Translations under genes and position numbers: made by a program
Shown here: piece by piece, positions 42,831 through 51,909 of the stretch
Layout of the letters: every line of letters starts with the position of its first letter
Numbering within the stretch: the stretch's first letter is position 1
Assembly (NCBI RefSeq): GCF_001247745.1
Contig: NZ_LAIR01000002.1
Coordinates: forward strand, 4,169,245-4,233,244
Direction: 5' to 3'
Length of the DNA stretch: 64,000 nucleotides
Origin: Luteipulveratus halotolerans
GTDB lineage: Bacteria; Actinomycetota; Actinomycetes; Actinomycetales; Dermatophilaceae
The notes under the pieces: model-generated
Databases searched by the model: none
What the model was told of the DNA's origin: nothing
What the model saw: only the letters and a program-made list of their open reading frames with translations

Positions 42831-43358
42831 GTGCCGCAGCTCCTGCCCACCGCCGAGACCGACCGGCTACGGGGCCTGCCTCTGACCTACGAGCCCTGCG
42901 GCGACGGGCTCCCCACACTCGCAGGCGCGCACGTCTTCGAGCGCTCGCACGTGCTGACAGGCTGGTCGTTCGCCGATGCGGGCGAGGTGCTGATGACGTG
43001 GGGCGTCCACGAACGAGCGGGCCTGACGGTGCAGGCGTCTTCGAAGACGGTCGACGAGGGGGTCGTCGTGGTCCTCTCGCTCGGACCTGCTCCGGTGGCG
43101 CTCCGGGCGCCGTGTCGGGTAGTTCGCATGATCCGCGAGCCGAGCCGGATCGGGTTTGCATACGGGACGCTGGTTGGCCACCCGGAGTCGGGCGAGGAAG
43201 AGTTCGTCATCGAGTCAACGGCAGCCGGGACGACGTTCACCGTCGCCGCTTCGTCGCGTCCTGCGTCGCTCCTCGCGCGAGCCGGCGGGCCTCTGACCGG
43301 CGCGGTTCAGCGCTGGATGACGACGCGCTATCTGCGGGCGTTCGTCACGTCGCTCTGA
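42831..43358 (+). CDS. DUF1990 (UPF0548) family protein
   Basis: 175 residues. LTYEPCGDGLPTLAGAHVFERSHVLTGWSFAD, VLSLGPAPVALRAPCRVVRMI, RIGFAYGTLVGHPESGEEEFVIE and the C-terminal RWMTTRYLRAF match DUF1990, an uncharacterised family found in actinobacteria and plants. GTG start 3 nt after the deaminase stop, so it is likely in the same operon. Function unknown. Confidence 0.87.
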   Translation: MPQLLPTAETDRLRGLPLTYEPCGDGLPTLAGAHVFERSHVLTGWSFADAGEVLMTWGVHERAGLTVQASSKTVDEGVVVVLSLGPAPVALRAPCRVVRMIREPSRIGFAYGTLVGHPESGEEEFVIESTAAGTTFTVAASSRPASLLARAGGPLTGAVQRWMTTRYLRAFVTSL

Positions 43359-43399
43359 AGTGGGCTCCGTCGCGGCGAAACCAGATCCATAGTTCGCAC

Positions 43400-43687
43400 A
43401 TGCGACGTGAAACCCCGCCCGGTCGTTCGGCCGTTGGAGCGCCCGTACGCCGGGCAGCGAGGCGGTTCGGTCGGAACTTCCGCGCGGCTCACGACATGCG
43501 TTCGCGATCGGCTGTGCAGCTCATCGGTGCCGGAGTCGCGATGACCACGCTCGTTCAGGTGACACCGATCGCGGACGGAGCCGCACAGTTCACCGTGATT
43601 CCGGCTGTCTGGGGTTCGTCGGGCCTGATTGCAGCAGCACTCCGACGGCGTGGGAACGGCGGTCCGATGGCGGACGCTGAGGGATGA
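43400..43687 (+). CDS. Small putative membrane protein (uncertain)
   Basis: 95 codons. The N-terminal half is Arg-rich; the C-terminal half (from an internal ATG at 43496) contains two weak hydrophobic stretches (SAVQLIGAGVAMTTLVQVTP and VWGSSGLIAAAL). No family recognised and no clear ribosome site. It may be real from 43496 only, or not a gene. Confidence 0.3.
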   Translation: MRRETPPGRSAVGAPVRRAARRFGRNFRAAHDMRSRSAVQLIGAGVAMTTLVQVTPIADGAAQFTVIPAVWGSSGLIAAALRRRGNGGPMADAEG

Positions 43688-43714
43688 GTCGTGCGCTGGT
43701 GCTCTCATCGAGAT

Positions 43715-43766
43715 CGTTCGTGTGGTCGCAAGGTGAGCCGGGCCTCACGGTGTGACCACACGAACG
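43715..43766. terminator. Hairpin between convergent genes
   Basis: 13-bp perfect stem (43715-43727 with 43754-43766) with an inner GTGAG/CTCAC pairing and small bulges. Confidence 0.55.
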
Positions 43767-43796
43767 GCCGAGCTCAGAAGGACCCGCCACGCTCGT

Positions 43797-44183
43797 TCAC
43801 GACCGTGCTGCGGCGGTTCGCGTCGGCGCGAGCGCGTCGGCAGCGAACGTGATCGCCACCGTCACAGCAGCGCCGACCACCGCCCACCTCGTGTCGTCAG
43901 TCATGAGTGCCGCGACCGAGCCGGCGGCGAACACGGCAGCGGCGAGGAGGCTGAACGGCAACCGCCTGCGGACGACGTCGCCCGGGTCGACCCGCGGCAC
44001 GAGGGTCAGGCGGCCGCCCGGCACCAGTCGGTTGACGACGGCCATCGCGACCACGAACGGCAGGAGCGCGACCAGCCAGAACACATTCGCCGCCATCAGA
44101 CCGAACGTCGCCAAGACACAGGCGAACCCGATGGTCGCGCGCACTCCAGGGCTGAGGTCGTACAGGCGACCGATCACGGACAT
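43797..44183 (-). CDS. Small membrane protein, unknown function
   Basis: 128 residues with four hydrophobic segments in two pairs (ATIGFACVLATFGLMAANV, LVALLPFVVAMAVVN; LPFSLLAAAVFAAGSVAAL, WAVVGAAVTVAITFAADAL) joined by a basic loop (GGRLTLVPRVDPGDVVRRR). The ATG at 44183 (MSVIGRLYDLSPG) is preferred, since the upstream extension is Cys/Arg-rich and not membrane-protein-like. No recognised family. Confidence 0.65.
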   Translation of the reverse strand: MSVIGRLYDLSPGVRATIGFACVLATFGLMAANVFWLVALLPFVVAMAVVNRLVPGGRLTLVPRVDPGDVVRRRLPFSLLAAAVFAAGSVAALMTDDTRWAVVGAAVTVAITFAADALAPTRTAAARS

Positions 44184-44219
44184 GGCGGCAGAGTACGGCG
44201 GCGCGCACCGAACCCTGCA

Positions 44220-44254
44220 CGTTCTTTCGGCGCACGGCCGCGTGCGCAAGAACG
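44220..44254. repeat. Bulged intergenic hairpin
   Basis: CGTTCTT (44220-44226) pairs with AAGAACG (44248-44254) and GCGCACG with CGTGCGC inside it, separated by a 3-nt bulge. It lies in the 174-nt spacer between two minus-strand genes and may end the transcript of the upstream gene at 44358. Nothing else is seen in the spacer. Confidence 0.45.
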
Positions 44255-44357
44255 CCGTGGCTCACCTGGCGGACCAGTGCACAGCGTCCGCCGAAGCAGG
44301 GGTCCGGCCGCCACGAGCCGGCCCGGCCGGCGAAGCCAGCCAGCCCGCCAGCAGAAG

Positions 44358-45218
44358 TCAGGGCGTCACGGCCAGCGCGGCGAGCAGCCGCCTGGCCACG
44401 TCCTCGTCGCCCTCGACCGTGTAGTGCAGGTCGTCGACCGACACCCGTCCGGCTCCGGCGCGGGCCAGAGCCTCGGTCGACAGCCGGATCGTCGTGACCT
44501 GCTCGTGCGAGCTGTCGTGCGCCTCGTCGGCCGACCCCGAGAACCGCGGCTCCGCCACCGGTGCGTCGTCCGCGGTGCCGGGCACGATGCGTACGCCCTC
44601 GCGCGCCTGCAACGGTCCGGTGGACTCCACGATCACGGCCGTGCCGACGGGCAGGCCCGCCTCGACCGCCTGACGAGGCAGTGCACCGAGCACGGCCTGA
44701 AGAAACACCGCCGCTGCCGGTGAGTCGAGGTCGCCGGGCCGCCCGAGCGCGTCGCGCAGGTCCTGCTCGTGGCACCACACGTCCATGGTCCGGTTGGTGA
44801 CGAGGGCGCGCGCCGGCCGCTGCCCGAACGGACCCGTCAGAGGCGTCTCGTCGGTCAGCGACGGGTCACGCAGCGTCTCGAGCCGTCGCGGGATCACCCG
44901 CTGCAGCTCGGCAACGACCTCCGCCCCGCTCCACGACCGGCGTACCTCGACCGCCTGCTCCATGAACCGGCCCATCTTGTGCCGCAGCCACGGGTAGTCG
45001 GGGACGTCGACATCCGGGTCGACGTGCCCGTCCAGGGAGGCCTCCAGGCCCGCGACGTGGGCGATGTGGTCCTTGACCGACCAGCCCTCGCACGTCGTCG
45101 GCAGCGCGAAGTCGGCGTCGGAGCAGGTCGAGGCGAGGTCGAGGACGTTCTGCGCAGTACGCGCCCACGCGTCGACGAGCTCGCTGAGCTGCTGAGGTGC
45201 GGGCGGGTGCATGGCCAT
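44358..45218 (-). CDS. Maleylpyruvate-isomerase-family mycothiol-dependent protein
   Basis: 286 residues. The N-terminal DinB-like metal-binding bundle (about 10-165) has TTCEGWSVKDHIAHVAGLE and MDVWCHEQDLRDALG, supplying His ligands; the C-terminal half is the MDMPI C-domain (beta-alpha, VSVDDLHYTVEGDEDVARRLL). Proteins of this form use mycothiol in isomerisation or conjugation reactions; the substrate is unknown. Second thiol-enzyme-like bundle in the window besides 11298-11816. Divergent from the CopD-CtaG gene. Confidence 0.88.
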   Translation of the reverse strand: MAMHPPAPQQLSELVDAWARTAQNVLDLASTCSDADFALPTTCEGWSVKDHIAHVAGLEASLDGHVDPDVDVPDYPWLRHKMGRFMEQAVEVRRSWSGAEVVAELQRVIPRRLETLRDPSLTDETPLTGPFGQRPARALVTNRTMDVWCHEQDLRDALGRPGDLDSPAAAVFLQAVLGALPRQAVEAGLPVGTAVIVESTGPLQAREGVRIVPGTADDAPVAEPRFSGSADEAHDSSHEQVTTIRLSTEALARAGAGRVSVDDLHYTVEGDEDVARRLLAALAVTP

Positions 45219-45280
45219 GCCGCCAGCGTACGGACACCGTCCCCATCGGGTGCTCAGCCGCGGAACTTAGGCTGTCCCGC

Positions 45281-47293
45281 GTGACTACTGGGAACGGCAC
45301 CGCCGTAGCACCGAGGCGGATGCGTCCCGTCTGGATCATCGTCAGCCTCCTCGCGGCACTGCTCGCCTGCCTGCTCGCAGTGTGGTTCAGCGGCGCGACC
45401 GAAGCACTCGAGCTCGGCGACCCCGGCCCCGCCGTGCGGTGGGGCCTGCCGGTCCTGCGTACGGTCCACGACCTCGCCGCGGCGCTCGCGATCGGCTGCT
45501 TCCTCGTCGGCGGCCTCCTGGTCCCCGAGGCCCCGTCCACCCGCCGCCGCGACCGCGCGGGCCGGCTCGGCGCGTACGCCGCACTCACCTGGGCCGCGGC
45601 CGGTGCGCTCGTCGCGGTGCTCGCGTACGCCGACATCGCCGGCACCGAGATCGGCTCGGCCGGGTTCTGGTCGTCGGCGTGGACGAGCACCTGGGACCTC
45701 GACTCGTTGCGCGCACCTGCGATCTCCACCGCGATCGCCGTCGTCGTCGCGCTCATCGCCGTCGTCGACCATCAGCGCAACACCCAGGCGTGGCTGTTCG
45801 CGCTGTCGGTGTTCGCACTGCTCCCGCTCGCGCTCGCCGGCCACTCCGCCGGCAGCAGCAGCCACGACGCCGCGGTCAACTCGCTCGCGTTCCACCTGGT
45901 CGGCGTGACCGTCTGGGTCGGCGGTCTGCTCGGCCTGCTCGTCATGTGGCAGCGGCTCGGCAAGGGTGCCGCAGCGACGGTGCAGCGCTACTCGCGTGCG
46001 GCGCTGTGGTGCTTCGCGTTCGTCGGTCTGTCCGGGATGCTCAACGCCTGGATCCGGATCGGCGGGTTCGACGGGCTCACGACGAGGTACGGCGTCCTCG
46101 TGCTGCTCAAGGTCGCGGCCCTGGTCGTGCTCGGTGGGTTCGGCTACGTGCAGCGTGAGCGCGTCGTACGCCGGCTCGAGGACGACCCGTCCGACCGGCC
46201 GTCCAAGGCGTTGTTCGCCCGGCTCGCGAGCGTCGAGGTGGCGGTCATGGGCGTGGCCGTCGGTCTGGGTGTCGCCCTGTCGCGGTCGGCGCCGCCGGTC
46301 AGCGACGCCGTCGAGTCGACCGACCCCGTGCTGTCGCGCACCGGCTACCCGATGCCGCCGGACTTCGAGCCGTCCCGCTTCTGGACGATGTGGCGCACCG
46401 AGTGGTTGTTCACCACCGTCGCCGTCGTCGCGATCTGCCTCTACCTCGCCTGGGTGCTGCGCCTGCGCCGTCGCGGTGACGCCTGGCCGCTGCGTCGCAC
46501 GGTGCTGTGGGTGCTCGGCTGGATGGTGTTCCTGTACGCCGTCAACAGCGCCGTCGGCATCTACGGCCACGTGATGTTCTCGGTGCACATGGTCGAGCAC
46601 ATGGTCATCTCGATGGTCGTGCCGCTGATGCTCGTGCTCGGTGCGCCCGTGACGCTGGCGCTGCGGGCGCTGCCGCCTCGCAAGGACTCCACGCTCGGAC
46701 CACGCGAGCTGATCCTCGCGGTCGTGCACTCGCGCGTCGTCGGGTTCTTCGGCAACCCCGTGGTCGCCGCGGTGCTGTTCTTCACCAGCCTGGTCGTCTT
46801 CTACTACTCGCCGCTGTTCGGGCGGGCGCTGGAGACCCACACCGGGCACGTGCTGATGATCGTGCACTTCATGCTGACCGGTTACCTGTTCGCATGGGTG
46901 CTCGTCGGGGTCGACCCCGGCCCGCGCAAGTGGCCCGCACCGCTGCGGCTGCTCGTCCTGCTCATCACCGTCGCGGCTCACGCGTTCTTCGGTGTCGCGC
47001 TGATGACCGGCACGGGCCTGCTCGCACCCGACTTCTTCAACGCCCTGCAGCTGCCGTGGGTCCCGGACCCGCTCGAGGACCAGCGCGCCGCCGGTGGCGT
47101 CGCCTGGGGCACCGGCGAGCTGCCGACGTTCGTCCTCGCGATGCTCGTCACGGCCGACTGGTTGCGTCAGGATGCAGCTGAGGGTCGTCGTCAGGCCCGC
47201 AAGGCCGACCGCGACGACGACGCCGAGCTCAAGGCGTACAACGAGTACCTCGCCTCCCGCGCCGGTCGCGGGCCGAAGCAGCCGAAGGAGTGA
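45281..47293 (+). CDS. CopD-CtaG fusion membrane protein (copper transport/cytochrome oxidase assembly)
   Basis: 670 residues with about 16 TM helices. The N-terminal half is CopD-like (TWAAAGALVAVLAYADIAG, AVNSLAFHLVGVTVWVGGLL, WCFAFVGLSGMLNAWI). From about 400 the CtaG/caa3 assembly domain follows, with paired His in AVGIYGHVMFSVHMVEHMV and HVLMIVHFMLTGYLFAWVL, likely copper ligands. A charged cytoplasmic tail ends the protein. It is expected to supply copper to the terminal oxidase or control copper uptake. GTG at 45281 chosen since the longer frame is charged; followed 4 nt later by a nitrilase gene. Confidence 0.9.
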   Translation: MTTGNGTAVAPRRMRPVWIIVSLLAALLACLLAVWFSGATEALELGDPGPAVRWGLPVLRTVHDLAAALAIGCFLVGGLLVPEAPSTRRRDRAGRLGAYAALTWAAAGALVAVLAYADIAGTEIGSAGFWSSAWTSTWDLDSLRAPAISTAIAVVVALIAVVDHQRNTQAWLFALSVFALLPLALAGHSAGSSSHDAAVNSLAFHLVGVTVWVGGLLGLLVMWQRLGKGAAATVQRYSRAALWCFAFVGLSGMLNAWIRIGGFDGLTTRYGVLVLLKVAALVVLGGFGYVQRERVVRRLEDDPSDRPSKALFARLASVEVAVMGVAVGLGVALSRSAPPVSDAVESTDPVLSRTGYPMPPDFEPSRFWTMWRTEWLFTTVAVVAICLYLAWVLRLRRRGDAWPLRRTVLWVLGWMVFLYAVNSAVGIYGHVMFSVHMVEHMVISMVVPLMLVLGAPVTLALRALPPRKDSTLGPRELILAVVHSRVVGFFGNPVVAAVLFFTSLVVFYYSPLFGRALETHTGHVLMIVHFMLTGYLFAWVLVGVDPGPRKWPAPLRLLVLLITVAAHAFFGVALMTGTGLLAPDFFNALQLPWVPDPLEDQRAAGGVAWGTGELPTFVLAMLVTADWLRQDAAEGRRQARKADRDDDAELKAYNEYLASRAGRGPKQPKE

Positions 47294-47297
47294 CCTC

Positions 47298-48101
47298 ATG
47301 GACGTCCTGAAGGTGGCCCTGATCCAGCTCGCGTACGACGACTCCGAGACCGTCGAGGAGCGCACGACCCGCGTCGTCGACCTGGTCCGTCAGCAGCGTG
47401 GTCACGACCTGGTCGTGCTGCCCGAGCTGTGGCCGATGGGCGGGTTCGACTACCGCGCGTGGTCGGACAAGGCACAGACGACGTCCGGCTCGGTCGTGCA
47501 GGCGCTCGGAGCGGCCGCCCGTGACGCGGGTGTCCTGCTGCACGGCGGCTCCATCGTCGAGCGACCCGGCGGCGCGCCGGGCCCCGAGGGCAAGGACCTC
47601 TGGAACACCTCCGTCGTCCTCGACTCCTCCGGTGAGCTGGTCGCGACCTACCGCAAGATCCACCGGTTCGGGTTCGCCGGCGGTGAGCCCGCGCTGATGG
47701 AGGCCGGCGCCGATCTGGTCTCGATCGAGCTGCCCGACGGGTCGATGGCGGGCCTGTCGACGTGCTACGACCTGCGTTTCCCCGAGCTCTACCGCGCTCA
47801 GATCGACCAGGGCGCAACGGTTTTCGTCATCCCGGCCGCCTGGCCGATGGCGCGCGTCGACCACTGGCGGCTGCTGCTGCGGGCGCGCGCGGTCGAGGAC
47901 CAGGCCGTGGTGATCGCGTGCAACACCGCCGGCACCCACGCCCGCGCCGAGATGGGCGGCCACAGTGCGGTCATCGGCCCCGGCGGCGAGGTGCTTGCCG
48001 AGGCGGGCGAGGGCGAGGAGGTCCTGTCGGTCGACCTGCCGACCGACCTCGTACAGGCCGCCCGCGAAGGCTTCCCCGTCTTGGCCGACCGCCGCCTCTG
48101 A
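47298..48101 (+). CDS. Carbon-nitrogen hydrolase (nitrilase superfamily)
   Basis: 267 residues with the Glu-Lys-Cys triad: Glu in LVVLPELWPMGG, Lys in ATYRKIHRFGF, Cys in STCYDLRFPELYR. A second Glu in RAVEDQAVVIACNT completes the active site. Similar in form to omega-amidase/deaminated-glutathione amidase-type proteins, but the exact substrate (an amide or carbamoyl group) is not evident. Start ATG 47298 with AAGGAG upstream, 4 nt after copD-ctaG. Confidence 0.9.
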   Translation: MDVLKVALIQLAYDDSETVEERTTRVVDLVRQQRGHDLVVLPELWPMGGFDYRAWSDKAQTTSGSVVQALGAAARDAGVLLHGGSIVERPGGAPGPEGKDLWNTSVVLDSSGELVATYRKIHRFGFAGGEPALMEAGADLVSIELPDGSMAGLSTCYDLRFPELYRAQIDQGATVFVIPAAWPMARVDHWRLLLRARAVEDQAVVIACNTAGTHARAEMGGHSAVIGPGGEVLAEAGEGEEVLSVDLPTDLVQAAREGFPVLADRRL

Positions 48102-48146
48102 CCCCGCGCCCCGCCCGCCCTCTCGGCTCGCCGTCAGAGCCGCGCC

Positions 48147-48214
48147 GTCAGAACTGAGTTCTGGTGGTTTGACCGAACATGAACTCGGTCAGAACACCAG
48201 AACTCAGTTCTGAC
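48147..48214. terminator. 20-bp perfect hairpin between convergent genes
   Basis: Arms 48147-48166 and 48195-48214 pair perfectly; a second 7-bp pairing (TGACCGA/TCGGTCA) lies inside. Each arm also contains the self-complementary word CAGAACTGAGTTCTG, so alternative cruciform-like foldings are possible. Confidence 0.6.
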
Positions 48215-48250
48215 CGAGGAGCCACTGGCTGCCTAGCCGGCTCCCAGCGG

Positions 48251-50185
48251 TCAGACGCCGCGGAGGTCCAGGTCGAGCCGAGCCGGTGCGCCCTCCGACA
48301 GGATCACCGGGATGCCCCAGTCCTGTTGGTACAGGTGGCAGGCCGCGTGCTCGGGCACCTCGCCCGTGATCGGGTCGCCGTCACAGGCAGCCGCGCGCAC
48401 CGACACGTGCAGCGTGCCCGCTCCGACCGCCGGGTCGAGGTCGAGCGTGCGCGTGAGTCCCGTTGCGGTGCCTGCGCCGTCGCGGATCAACTCCTCGGGC
48501 GAGGCCGACACGACCAGCTGAGTCGGGTCGCCCCAGCGCAGGTCGAGCTTTTGACCGGTCGGCGGCTCGAACGCCACTCGCAGCGTCACCGGACCCGACG
48601 CCAGCTCGGTCGGCGGTCGCTGCGTCCGGTGCGCCGGCCCGTCGACACGCTGCGCCTCATCGGGCAGGGCCACGCGCGTCACCCGGTGCGCAGCCGACTC
48701 CACGACCGCCAGGTGAACTGAACCGCTGGTTGAGCCGGGCGGAGCGGGTTTCGACTCGCCCTCGGCTTGCGCCTCGGGTGGCTCAACCCACGTAGCGGAG
48801 CCCGTGTCGAAACCAGGTGACGTGACCACGAGCGCATCACTCGGCTCGGCGAGACCCGTTGCGAGAGTGGTGACTTCACCCGATGCGGGGTCGAACCGCC
48901 GGACCGCACCGTTGTAGGTGTCGCTGATCGCGACCGATCCGTCGGGCAGCTCGGTCACGCCGAGCGGGTGCTGCAGCAGCGCCTGATCGGCTGCACCGTC
49001 ACGGTGCCCGAAGTCGAACAGCCCCTGACCGACGTGCGTCGACACCTCAAAACCGTTGTCAGTCAACGTGATCGACCGCAGAGCGGACGTCTCGGAGTCG
49101 GCGATCCACAGCCGTGACCCGTCGGCCGACGACGCGAGACCGGACGGCTGGGCGAACCACGCGTCGTCAGCTGCGCCGTCGCGTACACCCTCGGACGACG
49201 TACCGGCGAGCACTGCGACGGTCGAGTCGGCGGGGTCGGGCGCGAGGTGCAGTGCCCACAGCTGGTGGGTGCCTGCCATCGCGATGACGACGCGGTCGAT
49301 CCACCACGCGACGTCCCACGGGGTCGACAGGTCCTGCTTCAGCGCCGGGCCCGATCCGGACCGCTCGCGCAGCTGCGAACCCGTCCCGGCGAGGACGCCG
49401 ATCGCCCCGTCTGCCAACCGAATTCCCTTGATCTGGTGGTTGACGCTGTCGGCGACCACGACGTCGTACCCGATCCGTGAGGCGACCTCGGGAGGCAGCA
49501 CGAGCAGACCCTGCGGCTCGTTGAAGTCGTCCGCCGAGCCGTACCGCGCCCGCTCGGTCGACAGGTCGTCCTCCAGGTGCACCACCTGATGGTGGGCGGT
49601 GTCCGAGAGCAGCACCGACCCGTCGGGCAGGGCGGCCAGCTTGCCCGGAAACCGCAGCGCGGTCGACGGAGCCGGGGGAGCGACGTACGGGCCGTCGCCC
49701 GAGCGGAGCGTGCCCTTGGCGCGGTGCTCCTCGATCAGCTCCTCGACGAGCACGGCCAGACCGTGCGCGTGACCCTCGCCGGACATCGACGCGACGATGT
49801 AGCCCTCGGGGTCGATCACGACGAGCGTCGGCCAGGCGCGTGCGGTGTACGCCTTCCACGTGGTCAGCGACGGGTCGTCCAGCACGGGGTGGTGCACGGC
49901 GTAGCGCTCGACGGCGGCCACGAGCGCGTCCGGGTCGGCCTCGTGCTCGAACTTGGGGGAGTGAACGCCGATGAGCACCAGGTGGTCGGCGTACTTCTCC
50001 TCCAACGGCCGCAGCTCGTCGAGCACGTGCAGGCAGTTGACGCAGCAGAAGGTCCAGAAGTCCAGGACGACGACCTTGCCGCGCAGGTCGTCCAGCGACA
50101 CCGACCGGCCGCCGGTGTTGAGCCAGCCCCGCCCCTCCAGCCGGGGAGCACGCAGGCGGACGCGGTTGCGGATCGACTCACTCAC
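48251..50185 (-). CDS. Thioredoxin-NHL-repeat protein (NHLRC2-like), with a repeat-derived insert
   Basis: 644 residues. The N-terminal thioredoxin-like domain (about 15-160) has FWTFCCVNCLHVLDELRPLE with CCVNC in place of CxxC. NHL beta-propeller repeats about 165-460 follow (KLAALPDGSVLLSDTAHHQV, IGYDVVVADSVNHQIKGIR, RLWIADSETSALRSI, VTELPDGSVAISDTYNGAVR), with a C-terminal beta domain ending DLDLRGV. Between them an insert of about 35 residues (PGFDTGSATWVEPPEAQ...) is encoded by a copy of the dispersed repeat. Domain order matches NHLRC2, whose function is unclear; a cytosolic redox or structural role is likely. GTG at 50185. Confidence 0.87.
   Translation of the reverse strand: MSESIRNRVRLRAPRLEGRGWLNTGGRSVSLDDLRGKVVVLDFWTFCCVNCLHVLDELRPLEEKYADHLVLIGVHSPKFEHEADPDALVAAVERYAVHHPVLDDPSLTTWKAYTARAWPTLVVIDPEGYIVASMSGEGHAHGLAVLVEELIEEHRAKGTLRSGDGPYVAPPAPSTALRFPGKLAALPDGSVLLSDTAHHQVVHLEDDLSTERARYGSADDFNEPQGLLVLPPEVASRIGYDVVVADSVNHQIKGIRLADGAIGVLAGTGSQLRERSGSGPALKQDLSTPWDVAWWIDRVVIAMAGTHQLWALHLAPDPADSTVAVLAGTSSEGVRDGAADDAWFAQPSGLASSADGSRLWIADSETSALRSITLTDNGFEVSTHVGQGLFDFGHRDGAADQALLQHPLGVTELPDGSVAISDTYNGAVRRFDPASGEVTTLATGLAEPSDALVVTSPGFDTGSATWVEPPEAQAEGESKPAPPGSTSGSVHLAVVESAAHRVTRVALPDEAQRVDGPAHRTQRPPTELASGPVTLRVAFEPPTGQKLDLRWGDPTQLVVSASPEELIRDGAGTATGLTRTLDLDPAVGAGTLHVSVRAAACDGDPITGEVPEHAACHLYQQDWGIPVILSEGAPARLDLDLRGV
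48722..48824 (-). repeat. Dispersed GC-rich repeat inside the thioredoxin-NHL gene
   Basis: Contains CCGCTGGTTGAGCCGGG, GGGTTTCGACTCG, GGTGGCTCAACCCACGTAGC and GTGTCGAAACCAGGTGACG, i.e. a complete element with both ends, inside the coding sequence without breaking frame. The GTGTCGAAACCAGGTGAC end is shared almost exactly with the copies at 52050 and 56010. Confidence 0.85.
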
Positions 50186-50290
50186 ACCCGTACCCAACCA
50201 GCCTCGGGCCGCACATCTTCCGCGCCGGTACGCCGACCGCCGCCCCCGCACGTGCAGGTGATCCACATCACAGTCGCGTAGGGTCGTGTC

Positions 50291-50719
50291 ATGTCGGCCC
50301 TGCTCTGGTTCGTCGCCGCTCTGGCCCTCGCGGCCGCAGAGCTGCTGGGCGCCGAGTTCGTGCTCCTGATGCTGGCCGGCGGAGCGCTCGGAGCCGCCGG
50401 CACAGCGCTCGCCCTGCCCGACAACCACTGGCTGCCGTTCGTCGTGTTCGCGGTCATCAGCGTGCTGCTGGTGCTGGTCGTCCGACCACCGCTGCTGCGC
50501 TACCTCAACCGGCAGGGTCCGGCCGCGCTCGGGATGCACCGCATCGTCGGAGCGCCCGCGACCGTGCTGGCCCCGGTCACCGAGCACGCCGGCGAGGTCA
50601 AGATCCGCGGCGAGGTGTGGTCGGCCCGCGCGACCGAGGGTGAGCCGCCGCTGCCACCCGGCACCGAGGTCACCGTCGTACGCATCAGCGGCGCCACCGT
50701 CTATGTGACAAGGGAGTGA
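50291..50719 (+). CDS. NfeD-like membrane protein
   Basis: 142 residues: two TM helices (about 3-37 and 50-66) followed by a C-terminal OB-fold domain (IVGAPATVLAPVTEHAGEVKIRGEVWSARA, TEVTVVRISGATVYV), the short NfeD1b form. Such proteins are nearly always encoded next to an SPFH-domain gene and work with it in membrane microdomains; here the SPFH gene begins 6 nt later. Confidence 0.92.
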   Translation: MSALLWFVAALALAAAELLGAEFVLLMLAGGALGAAGTALALPDNHWLPFVVFAVISVLLVLVVRPPLLRYLNRQGPAALGMHRIVGAPATVLAPVTEHAGEVKIRGEVWSARATEGEPPLPPGTEVTVVRISGATVYVTRE

Positions 50720-50724
50720 TCAGC

Positions 50725-51909
50725 ATGGACGACGTCCCGATCGGACTCATCGCACTCGCCGTCCTGGCCGTGCTCGTCGTGATCGTCGTGATCCAGGCGA
50801 TCAAGGTCATCCCGCAGGCCCAAGCCGCCGTGATCGAGCGGCTCGGCAAGTATCACCGCACGACGGAGGCCGGGGTCACCTGGCTGTTCCCGTTCATCGA
50901 CCGCATCCGATCGCGGGTCGACCTGCGCGAGCAGGTGGTGTCGTTCCCGCCGCAGCCGGTGATCACCGAGGACAACCTGACGGTCTCGATCGACACGGTC
51001 GTCTACTTCCAGGTGACCGACCCCAAGGCCGCGGTCTACGAGATCGCCAACTACATCGTCGCCGTCGAGCAGCTGACCACCACCACGCTGCGCAACGTCG
51101 TCGGCGGCATGAACCTCGAGCAGGCGCTCACCAGCCGCGACGCGATCAACACCCAGCTGCGCGGGGTGCTCGACGAGGCCACCGGCAAGTGGGGCATCCG
51201 CGTCGCGCGCGTCGAGCTGAAGGCCATCGACCCGCCACCCTCCATCCAGGACTCGATGGAGAAGCAGATGCGCGCCGACCGTGACAAGCGCGCGATGATC
51301 CTGACCGCCGAGGGCCAGCGTGAGTCGGCCATCAAGACGGCCGAGGGTGAGAAGCAGGCTGCGGTCCTGACGGCCGAGGGTGCCAAGCAGGCCGCCATCC
51401 TCAACGCCGAGGGCGAGCGGCAGTCGGCGATCCTGCGCGGTGAGGGTGAGCGGGCCGCGCAGTTCCTGCGGGCGCAGGGGCAGGCCAAGGCCATCGAGAA
51501 GACCTTCGCCGCGATCAAGCAGGGCCGCCCCACACCCGAGCTGCTGGCGTACCAGTACCTCCAGACCCTGCCGACGATGGCCAGGGGCGACGCCAACAAG
51601 GTCTGGATGATCCCCAACGACTTCAGCAAGTCGCTGCAGGAGATGGCCAAGGCGTTCGGGGCCAAGGGCGACGACGGCGTGTTCCGTTACGAGGCACCGG
51701 CGCCCGAGCCCGAGACGAGCCGGCCAGGCGACGTCGACGAGGACGTCGAGGACTGGTTCGCCTCGACGACGGCCGACGCCGCGCTCGACGCGGTGCGCAA
51801 GGCCGAGGCCGCTGCACAGATGCCGGTCGACGAGGCGCCGCTCACCAACCCGCGCGTCCGACCGCAGCTGCCGCCCGACGAGCCCGAGCCGCCGACCACC
51901 GCTGGTTGA
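50725..51909 (+). CDS. SPFH-domain protein (stomatin/QmcA-like)
   Basis: 394 residues: N-terminal TM helix (about 6-26), SPFH/Band 7 domain (about 28-180: RLGKYHRTTEAGVTWLFPFI, LREQVVSFPPQPVITEDNLT, NYIVAVEQLTTTTLRNVVG), an Ala/Glu-rich coiled coil (about 190-260: RDKRAMILTAEGQRESAIK...), and an acidic C-terminal tail. It forms membrane-associated oligomers with NfeD. The ATG at 50725 has AGGGAG 8 nt upstream. The last two residues (Ala-Gly) and stop codon come from the first bases of a dispersed repeat (GCTGGTTGAG). Confidence 0.93.
   Translation: MDDVPIGLIALAVLAVLVVIVVIQAIKVIPQAQAAVIERLGKYHRTTEAGVTWLFPFIDRIRSRVDLREQVVSFPPQPVITEDNLTVSIDTVVYFQVTDPKAAVYEIANYIVAVEQLTTTTLRNVVGGMNLEQALTSRDAINTQLRGVLDEATGKWGIRVARVELKAIDPPPSIQDSMEKQMRADRDKRAMILTAEGQRESAIKTAEGEKQAAVLTAEGAKQAAILNAEGERQSAILRGEGERAAQFLRAQGQAKAIEKTFAAIKQGRPTPELLAYQYLQTLPTMARGDANKVWMIPNDFSKSLQEMAKAFGAKGDDGVFRYEAPAPEPETSRPGDVDEDVEDWFASTTADAALDAVRKAEAAAQMPVDEAPLTNPRVRPQLPPDEPEPPTTAG

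Noticed and set aside
43328..43708. Minus-strand open frame near the small putative membrane protein
   Set aside because: Low-complexity Arg/Ser/Thr-rich product, no start signal, overlaps the DUF1990 gene end.
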